DNA of 64,000 bases from Diplonema papillatum (Eukaryota > Euglenozoa > Diplonemea > Diplonemida > Diplonemidae). Made by a program: the position numbers and the translations under genes. Of this stretch, positions 47,101-53,545 are shown one piece after another; the first letter of the stretch is position 1, and each line of letters starts with the position of its first letter. The stretch covers positions 310,001 to 374,000 of the forward strand of contig JAPJBO010000058.1 of NCBI GenBank assembly GCA_030068145.1, written 5' to 3'. The notes under the pieces were generated by a model. The model saw only the letters and a list, made by a program, of their open reading frames with translations, had not been told where the DNA came from and did no database searches.

Positions 47101-49577
47101 ACCTGGTCTCCGGCGATGATGTCATCGACGGTGGGTCGGGAGACGACGTTGTCTACGGGCAGAGGGGAAGTGATACAGTAGACGGTCAAGCCGGCGACGA
47201 CAGCATCGTCGGCGGGCTTGGGCACGATGTGCTGAAGGGAGGTTCGGGGAATGACGTGATGATCGGCGACGTTGGAGACATTCGCTACGCATTACTGGCG
47301 GACGGCACCGCGCGGGTGAACAACCGCACAGGCTCAAGGCACAGAGACATCATATTAGAAGAGCCCGGGCGAATCCTGCAGTACCACCCCAGTGCCACGA
47401 CCAAGCACTTCACTCCCCAAGAGGCTGCACTCCTCTTCGATGCCGATGTCCTCCTGTCACTCGGCGGTCACACTAACTCAACTGCTCGAGACAAGTCGTT
47501 TGTACAAACGGGTACGTGCACCTCGACATCCACGGTTGACAACCCTTCGTCGGTTGTGCAGTCCAACTGCCGAGACCCTTGGGACACAGCAGTCGCTGGT
47601 CTCAGGCTTGAGCCGAGTGGTGATGACGTGATGTCAGGCGATGACGGGGACGACGTTATGATCGGCCAGCGAGGAGACGACCAGCTGTCCGGCGGCGCCG
47701 GGAATGATTTCATGTACGGCGACGGCGTGTCATCGAGCTACTTCTACGCCTCCGACATCCCGCTCGTCACGAACGTGTTCCGCCTGCTGTCGGTTGCGGG
47801 CGACGACACTCCGCTTCGCGTCGCGAGCTTCGGGACCGTCGTGTCGGCGCCGCTCACGCTCACGCCCGAGCAAGCCGCGCGGAGCAGCGCGCTTCCTTCG
47901 CTCGAGCAGGCTTCGGTCGCAACCGTTCTGCCGCATGCGCTCAGCGCGCTGCACTCCTGGGCAAAAGTGGCCGACATCGAGCGGACCGACGTGGCGTACG
48001 GCATGCGTGCGTATGCGTCCATCATCCCCGACGCTGTTGGGCACGCAGGAATGCTTCAAGGCAACGACATGCTGAACGGCGGCGACGGTGAAGACGTGCT
48101 CGTCGGCGACACCGCCATGTATCACTGCCTGGTCAACTTGGACGTGGTCCCGCTTGAACAAGGCAGGGAGCGTGCCGTTGGACTGTGGGATGAGCTGCAG
48201 GTTCGGCTGGCGCGGGCGTCCGTCGATTTGGCCACGTATGCCAACGAGGCGGTTGCGAAGGGCGCCGCCGTGAACGTGGCGCAGGGGAACGACGAGCTGA
48301 TCGGAAGCGACGGAAACGACTTGATCGTGGGAGACGCGCTCGAGGCGTTCGTCGACGTCTTGTTCCACGGAGACGTCGACGGCAACACAGCCGACGACGT
48401 GGCGATGGGGCTGATGGAGCTGTACAGCGACTACGAGATTCTGGCGGTGGACGCCGCTCAGTTGGTGTACGAAGCTCACCACGCAGTCGTCAAACAGCTC
48501 TACGACAACAGAGCCGCTGGCGTGCTGGCGGCGGAGTCGCGTATAAGCGTGTCCAATGACGTCGTCAACGGTAGCTCTGGCAACGACGTCGTCGCCGGGG
48601 ACTCCCTGCTGCTCGTCGTCAAGACACTGGCGCAGCCGTCCGACTTCTACAAAACGAAGCAACGCAGCAGCGTGAGAACTGCGGCCCTGGCGGACGACCT
48701 GAAGGCCCGGTGGCAATCGCATGTCCTCCTCGACCTCTCCCCGTCGTCATCCCTCCCGGGCCACACCTTGCAGAGCCGGAAGGCGTGGAACCGGTCGCCG
48801 CTCACGCGGTACGGCTGCGACGTGATCCACGGCGCCGGCGGGAACGACTCCATCACCGGCGACTTCGCGATGCACTTCGTCGACACGTTCGGGGGCCGCG
48901 GGTACGACGGCCTGACGGGGAAAAGCTTCTACCAAGCCATGGACTCCAGCCACGTGAGCTACCTCGACGCCTTGTCGCTTAAACTCGGGAGCAGGGTATT
49001 TTCGCCGAACCGTTTCCAGCGCCTGACGGCAGCCACGGGGATCCACGAGCCGTTGAGTTTGTACAACGACAAAGGGAGCGGCGCGTCTGCCGTCAGCGAG
49101 CCCGCTTCAACCTCGTTGTCAGACTTCGTATCTGGCGGAGGTGACGACGACTTGTTGGTGGACAGCAACGCGGTGTCTGTTCTTTCGCTGGATCACCACA
49201 CGGAGAGCGACATTCCGGCGTTCGCAGGCTGGAACGGCGGGTACTCAGGAAAACGACGTCTGAACGACTTGAATACGTGGCACGGCTCGTCGGAAGGCGT
49301 CGACAGCATGTCCGGCGATGCTGGGCAAAACATCGTCGTTTCCGGGCAGGTGGATGCCGCTCGGGCGGCGCAGGAGCCGTCGACGCAGTTTTTGGCCTCT
49401 TTCAGCAGCGCGCAGGCGTGGTCGTTCATGGACCGGCAGTTCTCCGATATTTGGCGCGCGACCGACTTCCTGTCCCTTTCCCAAGACGGCCTCCCGACGC
49501 TCGACAGCCCCCCGCTCTTCCAGACGCAGCAGCACAACGGCATCTTCGGCACTGTACCCGACCTGAAAGCTCCGTGA
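29121..49577 (+). CDS. Giant secreted protein with Calx-beta-like and RTX-type calcium-binding repeats
   Basis: One uninterrupted frame of 6,818 codons. A hydrophobic signal peptide (ILAFALASVLVPGASGA) starts it. Residues ~22-2980 are Ala/Gly/Val-rich and modular: a VPLxG-like motif recurs (PGLGVTAAG, VPLTGVHVGD, VPFLQAVV, VPLVGDHARK) between beta-rich segments. Residues ~2980-4500 hold repeats of the form VxGTPAxxTxVxxGxGDD, likely a beta-helix. Inserted in them are two Calx-beta-like units (about 3684-3807 and 3939-4016, with TESGTTDTYTVHL and TVFPTLLRFSPDNY). Residues ~4517-6194, with sparser copies to the end, carry dozens of RTX motifs (GGxGxDxU), grouped in modules capped by GDFG, GDHG, GDYG or GDEG. 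No transmembrane anchor or catalytic motif is seen. A surface or extracellular calcium-stabilised protein is likely. Start choice is supported by the signal peptide. Confidence 0.85.
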   Translation: MDIKILAFALASVLVPGASGAVSSCSVVDAGRLARARGGIEAVGEVVDRLRARLAHVDVALFGGPARSGHPNRLVAESFGLDTTGIARLNDTQDASLKELQDALPGHATLTCAVDDETGELKLGLSAMPSFGVALHGSWNDLPALTVDALGLVFESAALSLEGVGSVEVKVTLAIPETGPVAFEFTRARFSFACDRHVSETTTWRSAFGAVRVEGPAAVANGSVELAVPDAGSPAELRARLPEIRAGRAAGALTAELQFDACAAGFNVSSRPGATLSVRTPSIFATSPAVVVVDAGADAFEAAILQLAAQFESLDDHLTTRLLAGNLTAGGGQVEVHDGLGALLRSVRPALQRHCGRVAGAGGVPTFGGLAAALSDHFAAGARSLALASWNVSGGWRPEVRAFTLRWVVDVALPLDRAHVSLRDIISGAVQPAALKDVLQFWGTGGGLGSGAVSFVDGTFTHAANARLDVSIGLPYDPEAGGVPSANDGFVRIDELSVGVGAAADPAAFVADLPGNRRLDAADGSVSVHASARCAAHHATLLELSAGGGLAPALGAMPCRRRGTVGLGFRLAVTDADGAVSAHPGFYPVAQYRDADAFSGRFPGFTLDVDLSFFIPSLPRGDGEPPGLSFPENKLDPLTDSLAAALGRVGGAELHFPRVGTLRRLFSQFSGGSVDFAAYMAEYAALATAFNQLEHGMPADLKLDLATSRRLLGDDEFQASLLRAFNESYPTVFSRFNVDGLDEATGEAFDARDFLRHCQVYFNLAQSLPGADPAFSVDQLEGILALSPHYAMTVQTAKALLSAAHTVRSGFGDTDATGFPVNSEGFRFDPLQHLPEVCQAIRLPASCRLADVAKRLSTASSTEGANREFQTLVLDMLAARVPASFARYSAVSTSGRRYDPSTGEVFDYRTHATAVAACLGLATGADGPQEYPLSVVPLLRSTFDKHPSLGGFFRYAADRAAAGGGGSVRIEAPAVGLRREGPRIVLAAAFSLAAAGAGGAAAVDATAASEALFSDGSFSVLMSDHAGVVATASSVTVKMGLEAGVDLTALVSQDGAAAGGGAASPFVHLTAFSYEAAFKSAAGELPAVEGSLRGAFDGARSAFATLNESAAPSLPASFQAVLGSRGAFAAVFSGAGAGVGPRTLRIVAPSAFSPEAAPAAHAHVVDRAMAGAQVQRLLQALDRMQAVGAALDGAPPLRTAIPGLGVTAAGIVNATAAGGGWAPLFSWGAGLRALLDTAHPTCVGGGQGAAACPTVLEVVGALGETIASAGRDRFSRCWGDKGSVVGGDVLKAGAALDVFELSFEAGVECAHGAPVSLADFTRRTGVVFDGVRPATVPFRFAHSAAISGPRIADGAWWTTIRSVTLSIPRATHPIAANRARIGLLDADLVNASSTLSFEFRGDFNNGEPMSVSNFDASTFRYASTGAASTCVAVAPQVNGRAVLAQPASACLEAPEAAGLFAAAPQFAAAGLDALAGFEAVGPARVLTALGGVAAAAAEYWASDVFAWPVPLTGVHVGDLAAGARAAAPLEKIGLLRADPSAPLCVAFGSPADPWRGAWRSGVEVLLNNRHRSRVAFSAAEAEAAAEPARLQQVLNGGLREAGLASALRFSVEGVVTAGVSLCTVAAFRATDLRVWVPGREMLGGGLEASAPRLPTFSTISELSAILRRTAEIAGDDICSYVQPANGTEQAGDRELLFAFRLPFALPSVSTPVVVSHDEFAPFVHVKAEGDAVVHAEFELHGEFGVRFAGTPQSARVTYTLPEGSSPADVLGRDFGVAVLVDGQLRGGVLFEGEALLGSLQRVLAELAPFAPGIAVRAFSSSNRTLTVQADGAARLRVELDDALALAQPDGGAGIHPIFGALAWSGVAAAVVSAFGYSARHSVFDVSGHQGRGTVSIALEGSFPAHGSPASLRGQVIRSEYSSFSSSAAVAADATVPSAAAAAAGLPAHEFTARLAGAAAADLLAADFRAAAPAARAARFAPRLAAVPSSGVPALANLTAAGVAAAAARGAAALFGAPGVAAAALAVKVPFLQAVVSDATVGAQATLRKLARPPGPRATLAGFQEWVRRTSANSSSACDVSFAIAEQQRLRATLDCTFEGHHLARISASEWAGALEAVPSASQQGFFDPDGSLPVELASSSRFQLTLSFPASGAPVLVADASFSVSLRAGVQRENIVLGLGSLRLPVSRLVYTLGGSAAGCGAFAEGAAAFVFALNDEARATALESLQPSDFHVSATGAATACVRFAFDAENEVKLSVSDLSEYAKHPGAAASSAIAAPDLERIVRRLKDMHESFDPGFALLEDPSTFTNGLTALLAWVGESIAGDGSELAGLQVPLVGDHARKAANELFFASFASGMAASIREHLRLQSCAAVGRPACERDQSAPHAVARAIARASRGNSSFFLCDPTTEAPLGGEIPLEQAAAAVRLSVRDAAGRRVDNAVDPATGSVGSFDLLPGADAVEWEVVVGGEAEATRELSVGVAAGGQFSLNLTVPEAAGRVSAGFRCRLVFGWSRTDGVYLATQGLGTVGYVKVRLGDRDAAVLSGTASELSASARDVGTAFAGWISVKVDAARVPQRRLLSADVGRYAAGMFTASYDFGGVARLNLSLASSGIPLVRAGLFSQSRLSSSPAPAAAVALPSDFGEIPSAAGFPELLLVDVRADHAQLAARLVLPVVDQLASLLDPLAAVFDKYSAVISKGAALEYQSPNATVLDVIDALEAVDPSITGLTSGARGYLAAFESVHRMRTAVEDLLESVGYEAPVSIGSYAVSAAAADPWNGALPPGFDGAAAAAAAAASPFAGLLASSPACNPPIFTAAGALAAALGRAATLFALRAPAMVLDVAFDARRADLAAGPFPHPPRVALRAGFEADFSVRPRRGAVLQASGHVSAVAFPELEESRSFFSTGAAGGDTELLRPDFEVPLAACNDLRGRMLEAGAWLLVSEEGARKCYRSYVAAAGDEPRPALVTTANLTLHIGPGAGARVAGGAAHDAETVTIREVEGPLGNGLVELHFESFSSEELVRLERPNATEFFGSGGQAGDTVQLLMPTAAGTFSGGSVFKVDYRSSLVSIPSGTLSDTSLTGFLLTGTLAVDGFDRVELFLTQFKDTLRIVGTPANATTYVYLGPGDDTLRIEVETERFFGNLVILGEGGDDSVVVTAVSASKGQKGNMTEEGIMGMGMAAGVVVSFETVESVQVVLSDLDDDFAVLGTPAGSSVTVDSGVGRDEVTVKVSDGHPKGGLSIAGSSDTGAVLHVDASQAPNLNGVMDATSITGFGMLGEISCTDFVKWNFDVPSSANLTIHNTHAGAVMITGGVGAEDIFIKATTGLLSLITGDGRDFLFFDVPGTLLGPVIVDTGRGTDLVEVSLAGSGALNMTISDSGSMYDEDEVRIFGTAAPDTFLCRSDFVALVPVPAQGTDVERIDFASSFAGMVKIYGGDGPDTFVFDGTPSAVFAYGGRGSDRFVVGQELRAATDVLGHMTDGNHHRLTCHGGDDDDFFSIGRNLAPVRLLGGSGRDRFLVNYIVPNVTNPAAALSPVYITGEEGDDYVAYKAGSIVAAAGGVGIDELVIFGTDGPDTFVVTGGNAYGANVSVVHDGFEKFQLNTLAGDDEVTMLDMPERTAATVAMGLGSDTFFLTPANKSTTAMGRDTRGHSAVIQHVVSSADEGYNGIPVEGIAARVADEDAPGVVVIAAGIYHLFEDSTGPAEYSLFLAKKPTSTVIVVIEPPEPADIPNARTLSVYPAVLLFTETDWKVPQTVSVDARPGDGLEPETVYFLVHEVIQTGGSMEYHNLDVSPVRFRVIDADAVGIYYVPHSPSHRISEGGEGGVPTTYSYDVHIKPCRAGWEHSVLVDATMSFRDRGEVTVTPSSFRLGYYVEGTEVRDHCKRTIQIEAVDDSVVDGIYSSYVSFRITDGGLHFPSSPSPAARLPYIPVEIIDNDTPFVIITETNEHTLVTESGTTDTYTVHLTRKPSHDVTVTPVLKDGQVTVFPTLLRFSPDNYASPQTVTVTAVQDNVVDDVPALHFPSQPSTLHKLQGALTVEGGHGFVLSFVVIDPIVLPGETSEPNSWQRDLGGDDAAHVDRLFVFDSDSIAAPEAYHWYQQLVGLGMGSFTTLFQDVGQNGIKHADMEVFDVTLGASDNVIAEVLTPQTPTIFRLGGGNDRVRLSVVVGPLFFDAGPGNDTFVFEGVFSNILKLDDVASISGGAGHDTITFHSGASNPAGDAGVVSRNRITGFGMRSARTNGLPSAQFITIRGSSGNFTLSLEHKGSVHNYTFAVGTPADVLEDTLRTTAFALACEDHSLVRCQIGFAVYPVDVEGASAYTIQYPTEVALEKAGLLFWVDTSAVVGEQPEYFNGTDVNNLPLTIGVVFGSIEEVNIELAEKNGGALNVRGTSAPTRVFSSGGDDTVAVSSESSLLTAQQARGAMYLSGILAYLDHPLSIDNVGGAPNRLLVSDSMGAVGRLKMFIEESTVKNFAPVTIEYLGNFTRGVAFWTTDFYDEVEVFTSPLGQPMPPIVLNMGPGDDTVEIDLFDDRTGGFVVNCGAGDDVVDAVLTTVPLFVFGGSGDDTIVSGRGSDVIFCDEGRLEVTAGGGTVVLGDAASVPGFDGAISLVSAWTNGCDEQGGGDVVFSPYPGSDVVFGGAGNDFVTTAGLAGEAIFGDFGTVTWDPSLGAVNYAEATCNATGGDDTLSATARDVGGDMVFGGFGADRITVASGAAKNVVFGDFGRAAAAGSAAVPVVTYAESTLPGAGGPDQLKCSGSNSDAGDIIFGGAGADLIDAGPGNDTVFGDYGRYATQDKRGVPHHNAASLFTDNFAALGNDTIQTHDGTDIVIAGQGEDTVDGGDGDDYILGDFGEVLMTFDYNAVLIYPKAGADAANGDDDITGGPGNDVLAGCGGSDVMRGDGGDDVLFGDFLEFEGGVHPANRDYEVWSELPLEAGGADALYGGDGVDVLVGGQAADVAFGGEGGDYIAGDHAEMEYVSRHSFDQFQSEDAASGSGDQLQGEEGDDVLIGGAGDDYMDGGLGEDIMFGDEGKLRRQLGLAALNTQSDEPSAAGNDVMFGGPGDDVMFGGLANDTIHAGDGDDYVVADQGTISLNAASGNRITTVTSIDGGHDTVFGGPGEDYIMGGGFADVLHGDDGDDVIFGDYGSYSSAPPTVFKLFESTFLADATAGADDVSGGAGADILVGGGGRDSISGGSEADWIFGDHAKAEINPQRNSTRFSCLAAGGQGRGDSDDDLRGDDGADRMFGGAGNDTADGGAGDDIIFGDFGVYESDQPLVFKAASSLTADTAGGSDSLAGGTGNDYLVGGQYSDDLRGDDGGDWLFGDHAEMWSYAAENYTRAASTNPEDLGAPDTLSGGSGSDVAVGGVGADELRGGGGADVLIGDFGFFEEKVAGAGAGERSYQTLFAEVFCADGPEAHGDLIVAGPDGAAVIAGQGSDTVVGGDGDDWVFGDHGRVSVAVDGGVTSVTMKTMQTDSCAGEVDVIDTGAGDDIIFGGAKGDNITAGDGDDVIAGDFAAYSLVSDGEYELTSTDPDGEGGPDLISGGNGDDLIVAGQGNDTITAGSGDDYAMGDHGDILVQTKLGVTLARSLFPTQGASDTILAGDGNDVVIGGPGSDDLDGDAGDDYILGDHGRHERQAGDIRCQSLFSSFLSDGGDTITGGPGDDRLIGGGGRDTVHGSSGSDLVMGDGALVIEFSDGFVHWETTDIGFADHDSLFGGEGNDVLFGSGGADVIHGGAGNDTVMADYAWLVREEGGYRKLQPLYVQYNRGVADAVDGGEGDDVIVGQQGGDVLNGSAGNDMIFGDQATVWLAFSHENHTVIKAESTASTNGLGGNDIIHAGDGDDYVFGGSLHDTIYGGDGQDVLLGDYGSFVSELDPTDPYRSILLGSAENAGDDEIHGGPGDDFILGQQGSDRIFGEAGDDDLTGGHNAAHGDDAGDAIEGGDGDDFILGDNGRIERDVVSSQAAPPFVWGKVFRTVSGVSSADRSVQRFDDIDLVSGDDVIDGGSGDDVVYGQRGSDTVDGQAGDDSIVGGLGHDVLKGGSGNDVMIGDVGDIRYALLADGTARVNNRTGSRHRDIILEEPGRILQYHPSATTKHFTPQEAALLFDADVLLSLGGHTNSTARDKSFVQTGTCTSTSTVDNPSSVVQSNCRDPWDTAVAGLRLEPSGDDVMSGDDGDDVMIGQRGDDQLSGGAGNDFMYGDGVSSSYFYASDIPLVTNVFRLLSVAGDDTPLRVASFGTVVSAPLTLTPEQAARSSALPSLEQASVATVLPHALSALHSWAKVADIERTDVAYGMRAYASIIPDAVGHAGMLQGNDMLNGGDGEDVLVGDTAMYHCLVNLDVVPLEQGRERAVGLWDELQVRLARASVDLATYANEAVAKGAAVNVAQGNDELIGSDGNDLIVGDALEAFVDVLFHGDVDGNTADDVAMGLMELYSDYEILAVDAAQLVYEAHHAVVKQLYDNRAAGVLAAESRISVSNDVVNGSSGNDVVAGDSLLLVVKTLAQPSDFYKTKQRSSVRTAALADDLKARWQSHVLLDLSPSSSLPGHTLQSRKAWNRSPLTRYGCDVIHGAGGNDSITGDFAMHFVDTFGGRGYDGLTGKSFYQAMDSSHVSYLDALSLKLGSRVFSPNRFQRLTAATGIHEPLSLYNDKGSGASAVSEPASTSLSDFVSGGGDDDLLVDSNAVSVLSLDHHTESDIPAFAGWNGGYSGKRRLNDLNTWHGSSEGVDSMSGDAGQNIVVSGQVDAARAAQEPSTQFLASFSSAQAWSFMDRQFSDIWRATDFLSLSQDGLPTLDSPPLFQTQQHNGIFGTVPDLKAP
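42660..47725 (+). repeat. RTX repeat region within the giant gene
   Basis: About 23 modules of 60-110 residues in this stretch, each with two to four nonapeptide-like motifs (for example GGDGDDYILGD, GGAGDDYMDGG, GGEGNDVLFGS) and ending in a GD-x-G/A cap (FGDFGRA, FGDYGRY, LGDFGEV, FGDEGKL, FGDHAKA, LGDHGRH, LGDNGRI, IGDVGDI). More scattered copies follow near 48061, 48289, 48555, 48820 and 49310. In known RTX proteins the Asp carboxylates bind Ca2+ in a parallel beta-roll. Confidence 0.9.
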
Positions 49578-51984
49578 CCAGTTCGACCTCCCCTCTCCTC
49601 TAGTTGAGACTTCTCGGGTCTGTTCTGTTCGCGAACGCGGGAAAACCAAGGCGACCGAACCGAATCCAAACACCGACAGTCCTCCCGCCACTTTTTTCTA
49701 GGAGAACAGCGACAGCATAGCAATGCTACTCAGTTAAACTGTCACTAAAGAAAACCCTTCGTCCTGCTTGCAGCGTCGTCTGCCCGGAGTGGCATCCGCT
49801 ACTTCGAAGCCAGCGCCAGTCGAGAGGAAGGGCGTGGGGGTGCCCGGTGTCATGACCACACCCTTCACACCCTGATTTGGAGTCCTGCTCGATGCTCCCC
49901 CGCACACTAAAAAAAAGAACCCCCCTGAACGAAAGCGACGAGTGACCCACGCGATACAGGCGCGTCCCTTGAGACCGCGGTGAATGAAGACAAAAGCGTG
50001 CGCCACAGTTCCTGTCATCTGCCCTCCTTTATTTGCCGGCCGGCGACGTGCGCGACCAGCAAAATGACCCCCCGTTCCCGAGGTGCAGGGACCCAACCAG
50101 CAGATGCATCCTTCGACGCAATTCTGCGTTGTGGGGACAAAAAGAAGCGGTTGCGCGAGTGCGCATGGGACCCACCACTGCGCTGGTGAGGTCTCCTTCT
50201 GCCTGCGCGCGCTTCTTTCCTTTCTCCCTTTATGAAGCTTGGTCGCCGAGCCAGCGCACGGCATCCAGGCTTCCCTTCCCATCCTTACAGCCGGATATTG
50301 TGCACTGCTTGCTCGAGCGCCAAACGAATGTATTCACCCCCCTTCTCTCCTTCGTGCACTCTCTTTCTGGAGTAGCTTAATCTTTTGTCAGTCCGAAGTA
50401 TAGGGGGGGGGGGCCTGGCTTCGGATACCGTGTGGATGGGGGGTGTGAGGGGCCTTTGAAGCCCCTGTAGCGACTGAGCCTGATCCCGATGGAATCGGTG
50501 ATTCCGAAAATGACGATTCCATACATCGTTGTACCTTCCTCCAAGTGAATACGTGGACGGCCCCTGCGTGATACCGTGAGGCTCTTATCGGATGTGGTTT
50601 CTAATCGAAACATAATAGGCGCGATCTTTGTTCGTTCGTGCCGGGGGAAGTTCCTCCCAAATGCGCTGCCAGCGTTCTTCTTCGCACAATCGTACAATTA
50701 ATTGCTATTACGATGACTATTGGGAAAAGTAGGAATGTTCGAAAACCATATTAGATGGCTATCAAACAAAGGCCTGTAAATCACTGAGAGGAATTAAGCA
50801 ATAAACGCTAGAAATTCTAATCCAAATAACGCTAGAAAAATGGCCGTGTGTTCCAAATCCATACCGCGCGCCTGCGCCGCCGCAAGGACGCAAGTAGTGC
50901 CGTCGAAGACACAATAATCAAGGACACGTGCATCAGCTGCCCGAATTATAAACCGCACCAGTTATTGGCCTATAAATGGGAGCTGCAATAGCACGGGTAG
51001 GTCGAGCTACGAACGCCGCCGGACGATGTGCCCGAGAACACTCTCATCTCACAAAAGAACATGTAAACCACCACCCGCCCTTGAAGGTACGCGCGACATG
51101 AACAACGCTACCATTTTTCTCCTTCATTTCCTTTTGCCGATCAAAAGTCGCCAAGCAACCCATTCCCTTCCCTTGTTCACTTACACCTAATAGCCTCTCT
51201 ACACTTCTCGTGTTTTCGCACAAACGTGTCGACTTCACCGGATACCCCCTGCAGTTTTTCTTATAAACAATGCAAAACCGAAAACCGCATTGACCAGGAT
51301 TAGATGCCCGACGAGTCTTTCGCCCGCGCAAAATAATGGCTTTCCATCTGAAAAAGAAAAAGAAAAAGCGAAGAGTGCTCAACGGCCCACGTTACAGAGA
51401 AGCTCGTGCTCTCTCGGGATTGCATCTCGAGTAAAGAGTTGGGCCAAGCAAAGCGAACTGTTGAGAATGTATGAATTAGCATGAACCGGTCAGCTACGGG
51501 AGACATTATGGACACCGGATGCCGGTGTCGGCGGATGTTGCTTAATGCCAAGCTTCATGTCCAGCAACCGGGTCAGCTTGGTCGCGTGACTTCTTTTGTG
51601 GAAAACCTGGAGTAAAATGAATTGTCCATCGCTTCTCCTTACGCACAGTTTGAGCTTCTCCCTCGCGCAAGTGCTCGTTAGTGTTTCGCACAGTCGTTCT
51701 CCATTTATTTAGGTTATTCATTGCGGCCCTGCAAGACCCCCCTGGGCTATCACATATAAATCATCGGTTCCAATGACGACGATCGTCAAACTGAAGTTAA
51801 TCCCCGGCTGTTCGCACTGCCAATTATAATTCGTGGTAAGTTTTCTCCCAAATTGTTCGCGGTTATCGGGTGCAGCTATTCGATTGGCACCCCTTCCCGC
51901 CCATTATTCTATTTCCGTCCCGTCTTTTTTAAAAAAATGAAAACCAGATGAAGTGGGGAAACTCCCCGCTTCACCCGCGTTTTA

Positions 51985-52040
51985 CTTGAGTACTTCTACT
52001 GATTGGCCAGAACGATGGCTATTCAGTAGAAGTACTCAAG
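51985..52040. repeat. Perfect 18-bp inverted repeat (hairpin)
   Basis: cttgagtacttctactga at 51985-52002 is the exact reverse complement of 52023-52040. The loop is 20 bases. It is not followed by a T-run on either side, so a terminator-like role is not suggested. Confidence 0.9.
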
Positions 52041-53404
52041 AAGAGTAGAATCTACGTATAGCCCAGCTGTGTTGAAAGAACATTTCCGGAATGCGCATGC
52101 AGTTGGTAGTTCTGGAATGCCAGAACAGTTTCAATCCCTGTACATTGCGCAAAAAACAGGAACCGCTTGCCTTCTCCTTTTAACCACCATTGATCAGTTG
52201 ATACTCGTCAGTTAGTTCGTTTTTCAGTGCCCCTACTCCGGAAGTGTTCGCTGTACGTTGATTGTGACAATCTAGTATGTGTGGGTTTCTACACGTGTAT
52301 CTAGCAACGTGCGCCGCTGCGAGCGTATGCTGCGTCCAGCTTACCTCGTTGTGAACGACGCGATACGTCATACTTCTTCAAAAGAGCATTTCACATCTTG
52401 TGCAACCTGCACAGGATACCCCTTTCTCTTCTTACTTCGGGCAATTCGTTGCCACCAAGTTCTTCGCGCTTTCTCATCAGACTCATCGAGCGGACGGATG
52501 GACCAGGAGGGCGTGTCCTTTATTCGCCGGCATATTTCCGGAACAACGGTGCACACGTAAGTCGAACGAAAGCAACGAAAAAAGTGTTGTCACCACGCGA
52601 AGAAAATGAATTATTTTGCTGTACCACTATCATCAAGGATCAGTCGATTCTGGTCGTCCGTCGTTTAAGCCCCATCTCTGGAAATAACTTCTTCTTTACC
52701 TTGCGTGCTCTGCTGCCGCTCGACAACAGTGCACGAACTCGTGTGTGGGTGAAATGTACCCACATCTATCGAAGTCGACCACGAAACCATACAAAGAACG
52801 CCCCTCCCAGAAAAAACGACGCCAGCGCAGCCCAACCAGGAGAGGGTCTTTTGTACCTACCTCGCGCTGTTGCAGGAGTGGCTGTTGCTTCCTCATGGGA
52901 CGAGCTTTCCTTGTCCGTCCATCAGTTCTTTTCATGACGTCAGTCTTAGCGGTACAGAACTTCTCTCCACACACTGCTGCGTCTCCCGGGAACCGCGTAC
53001 GAATAGAAGGGCGGCTTGCGTCGTGTTACCTTTCTTCGTCCGTACTTCGCAAAAATGGCGGTTATCTTGAGTCTTCCCTAATTCTGGCTTTAGGCCGATT
53101 GTAGTTTTAGAACGAAAGCAGTGCTTGCCTTCGGACAGCTGCGTTCGTATGTGCAACAAGTGCGCAGCCAAGGCGTGTCTCCAAACGAGGATTCGCGAGC
53201 CTAAGCCCGTTAGTCGCTGGAACGAAAAATCCTACGGGTCCGAAGACCTAACCCGTTACGGGACATTTAGTCTGAAACCTGACGACCAGTACAACCAATA
53301 CCGAGCACTCCCCTGAACGCTTTAGGGGACACCATGCGCCAAACAACGGGTGTCACGACGGAGTGACAACTCACCCGGCACGAGCAACACCTCCCTTCCT
53401 TTCC

Positions 53405-53545
53405 CAGCCCCTACAGTCAACCGGAGACTCAAATATACCGGCTTTCTAAACCCCAAATACACTTAAAAAGAACGAACAAATAATGTTTCTTCCCTCTCCA
53501 TGCCCGCCTTGAAGGTCAGCCGGAGACTTGAGAATACCCACTCCT
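53405..53545 (+). repeat. Dispersed repeat related to 28847-28945
   Basis: Shares caaccggagac, tctaaacc, a short A-rich middle and ccctctcc-tgcccgc with 28847-28945. The element cagccggagact recurs again near 53519. Similarity is moderate and the ends are unclear. Confidence 0.4.

Noticed and set aside
29121-49577. Bacterial contamination or an RTX toxin operon
   Set aside because: It is flanked by intron-bearing eukaryotic genes, has a eukaryotic-type signal peptide, and lacks any secretion or acyltransferase genes or a toxin pore-forming domain.
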